13,051 bases of DNA, from the NCBI GenBank assembly GCA_035628055.1, contig DASPKO010000098.1:1-13051 (forward strand), given 5' to 3'. Source of the stretch: DASPKO01 sp035628055 (lineage in GTDB: Bacteria; Planctomycetota; Phycisphaerae; Phycisphaerales; UBA1924). Shown here one piece after another: positions 12,070 to 13,051 of the stretch (the stretch's first letter is position 1; every line of letters starts with the position of its first letter). The position numbers and the translations under genes were made by a program. Below the pieces are notes generated by a model. The model did no database searches. It was given only the letters and a program-made list of their open reading frames with translations, and was not told the origin of the DNA.

Positions 12070-13051
12070 GTGCCAGAACTCAGCAGCCCGACCGAGCCTC
12101 GCATCCTGATCCTGGGCGCGGGGCCCACCGGCCTGGGCGCCGGCTACCGCCTGCACGAGCTCGGTTATCGCAACTTTCATATTTTCGACCGGCATCCTTA
12201 CGTCGGCGGGCTTGCCCATTCCTTCACCGACGCCCACGGCTTCACCTGGGACATCGGCGGGCACGTCATGTTCAGCCATTACACCTACTACGACCAGGTC
12301 TTCCAGCGGCTCATGCAGGATCACTTCACGCTCAACAACCGGGAGAGCTGGGTCCGGATGTTCCAGACCTGGGTCCCCTACCCGTTCCAGAACAACATCC
12401 GCTACCTGCCCAAGCAGGCGGCCTACGAGTGCCTCTCGGGCCTGGTGAAGGCCCAGACCGGCCGCGGCCCGATCGCTTCCCCGGCCCAGGCACGCAACTT
12501 CGGCGAGTTCATCGACGCCGTCTTTGGCGAGGGCATCGCCCGCCACTTCATGCGCCCGTACAACTTCAAGGTCTGGGCGCACCCCCCGGAACTGATGAAC
12601 AAGCACTGGATCGGCGAGCGGGTCGCCGTGCTCGACGTCGACCGGGCGATCAAGAACGTCGTCCTGGGCCTCGACGACTTCGGATGGGGCCCCAACAACC
12701 AGTTCAAGTTCCCTCTGACGGGCGGAACCGGCGAGTTTTACGCCCGCTTCGCCCCCGTCCTGGACGGGCACATCTCCCTGCGCCAGGCCGCCGTCGAGAT
12801 CGACGTCGACGCCAAGGTCGTCCGCTTCGAATCCGGGCGCGAGGAGCCGTATGACGTGCTGGTTTCCGCGGCCCCCCTCGACCTGCTCTGCCGCGACATG
12901 CTCACCGGCGAGGTCCCCGAGCGGATCCGCTCCGCCGCGGGGAGGCTGCGGCATTCGGGCGGCTACATGGTCGGGATCGGGATCCGCCGCCCGGGCGGAA
13001 CGCCCAGCACCAAGAGCTGGATGTATTTCCCCGAGGACAACTGCCCGTTCT
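12070..13051 (+). CDS. FAD-dependent protoporphyrinogen-oxidase/UDP-galactopyranose-mutase-like protein, C-terminus cut by window edge
   Basis: Flavoprotein with an N-terminal Rossmann dinucleotide-binding motif ILGAGPTGLGAGYRL (14-28), Asp40 at the end of the second strand in FDRHPYVGGLAHSF, and WDIGGHVMFSHY (60-71). Further conserved-looking segments are VPYPFQNNIRYLP, FGEGIARHFMRPYNFKVWAHPPELM, WIGERVAVLDVDR and FKFPLTGGTGEFYARF, typical of the amine-oxidase-like branch that includes UDP-galactopyranose mutase and protoporphyrinogen-oxidase homologues in surface-polysaccharide loci. The substrate cannot be assigned. GTG 12070 is chosen because it precedes the motif by 13 residues and GGAG (12057-12060) lies 9 nt upstream. 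About 327 residues are in the window, with no stop before the right edge. The gene diverges from the LuxR-type regulator, which may control it. Confidence 0.88.
   Translation, partial: MPELSSPTEPRILILGAGPTGLGAGYRLHELGYRNFHIFDRHPYVGGLAHSFTDAHGFTWDIGGHVMFSHYTYYDQVFQRLMQDHFTLNNRESWVRMFQTWVPYPFQNNIRYLPKQAAYECLSGLVKAQTGRGPIASPAQARNFGEFIDAVFGEGIARHFMRPYNFKVWAHPPELMNKHWIGERVAVLDVDRAIKNVVLGLDDFGWGPNNQFKFPLTGGTGEFYARFAPVLDGHISLRQAAVEIDVDAKVVRFESGREEPYDVLVSAAPLDLLCRDMLTGEVPERIRSAAGRLRHSGGYMVGIGIRRPGGTPSTKSWMYFPEDNCPF

Overview
The window is very GC-rich bacterial chromosome with densely packed genes. Gene content suggests a member of the Planctomycetota, perhaps a Phycisphaerae-like lineage. The reasons are the small secreted or membrane-anchored proteins of no named family, a Hanks-type kinase with HAD/DLG motifs of a type I associate with planctomycetes, an MCE/Mla lipid-transport pair, and several genes with no Shine-Dalgarno sequence. 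This assignment is inference; there is no rRNA or other marker gene here.

Left part (1-5390). A glutamine-dependent asparagine synthetase (minus strand, GTG start, C-terminus cut by the left edge) diverges from a HIT-family Ap4A-phosphorylase-like gene. The HIT gene leads a tight plus-strand series: HIT, MlaF-like ABC ATPase, MlaD-like MCE protein, alpha/beta-hydrolase (lipase-like). Together the last three suggest envelope lipid transport and processing, but no MlaE permease is present.

Middle (5411-7917). A minus-strand PD-(D/E)XK-like protein of unknown role converges on the lipase gene and diverges from a three-gene set of small envelope proteins (6101-7084). The second and third of these look like diverged paralogues. 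A membrane-anchored Amidase_2/PGRP-type N-acetylmuramoyl-L-alanine amidase follows.

Right part (7918-13051). A good sigma70-type promoter and a roughly 220-nt structured leader precede a Ser/Thr protein kinase. The kinase ends at an A10 homopolymer, and directly downstream, in the +1 frame, lies a complete calcineurin-like metallophosphoesterase domain with no ATG, GTG or TTG start before its catalytic motifs. Loss of one A would fuse kinase and phosphatase into one protein of about 634 residues, which is the most striking feature of the window. A lipoprotein gene follows, convergent with a LuxR-type regulator on the minus strand. The divergent spacer upstream of that regulator holds two clear dyads. 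The window ends in a FAD-dependent protoporphyrinogen-oxidase/UDP-galactopyranose-mutase-like gene cut by the right edge.

Transcription signals: five genes have a TANNNT hexamer 5-7 nt upstream of the start codon and no Shine-Dalgarno sequence, as expected for leaderless mRNAs; a sixth has an 11-nt gap. Other genes (2904, 6398, 6722, 11799 minus, 12070) have recognisable ribosome binding sites. No convincing intrinsic terminator, tRNA, rRNA, CRISPR array or insertion sequence was seen.
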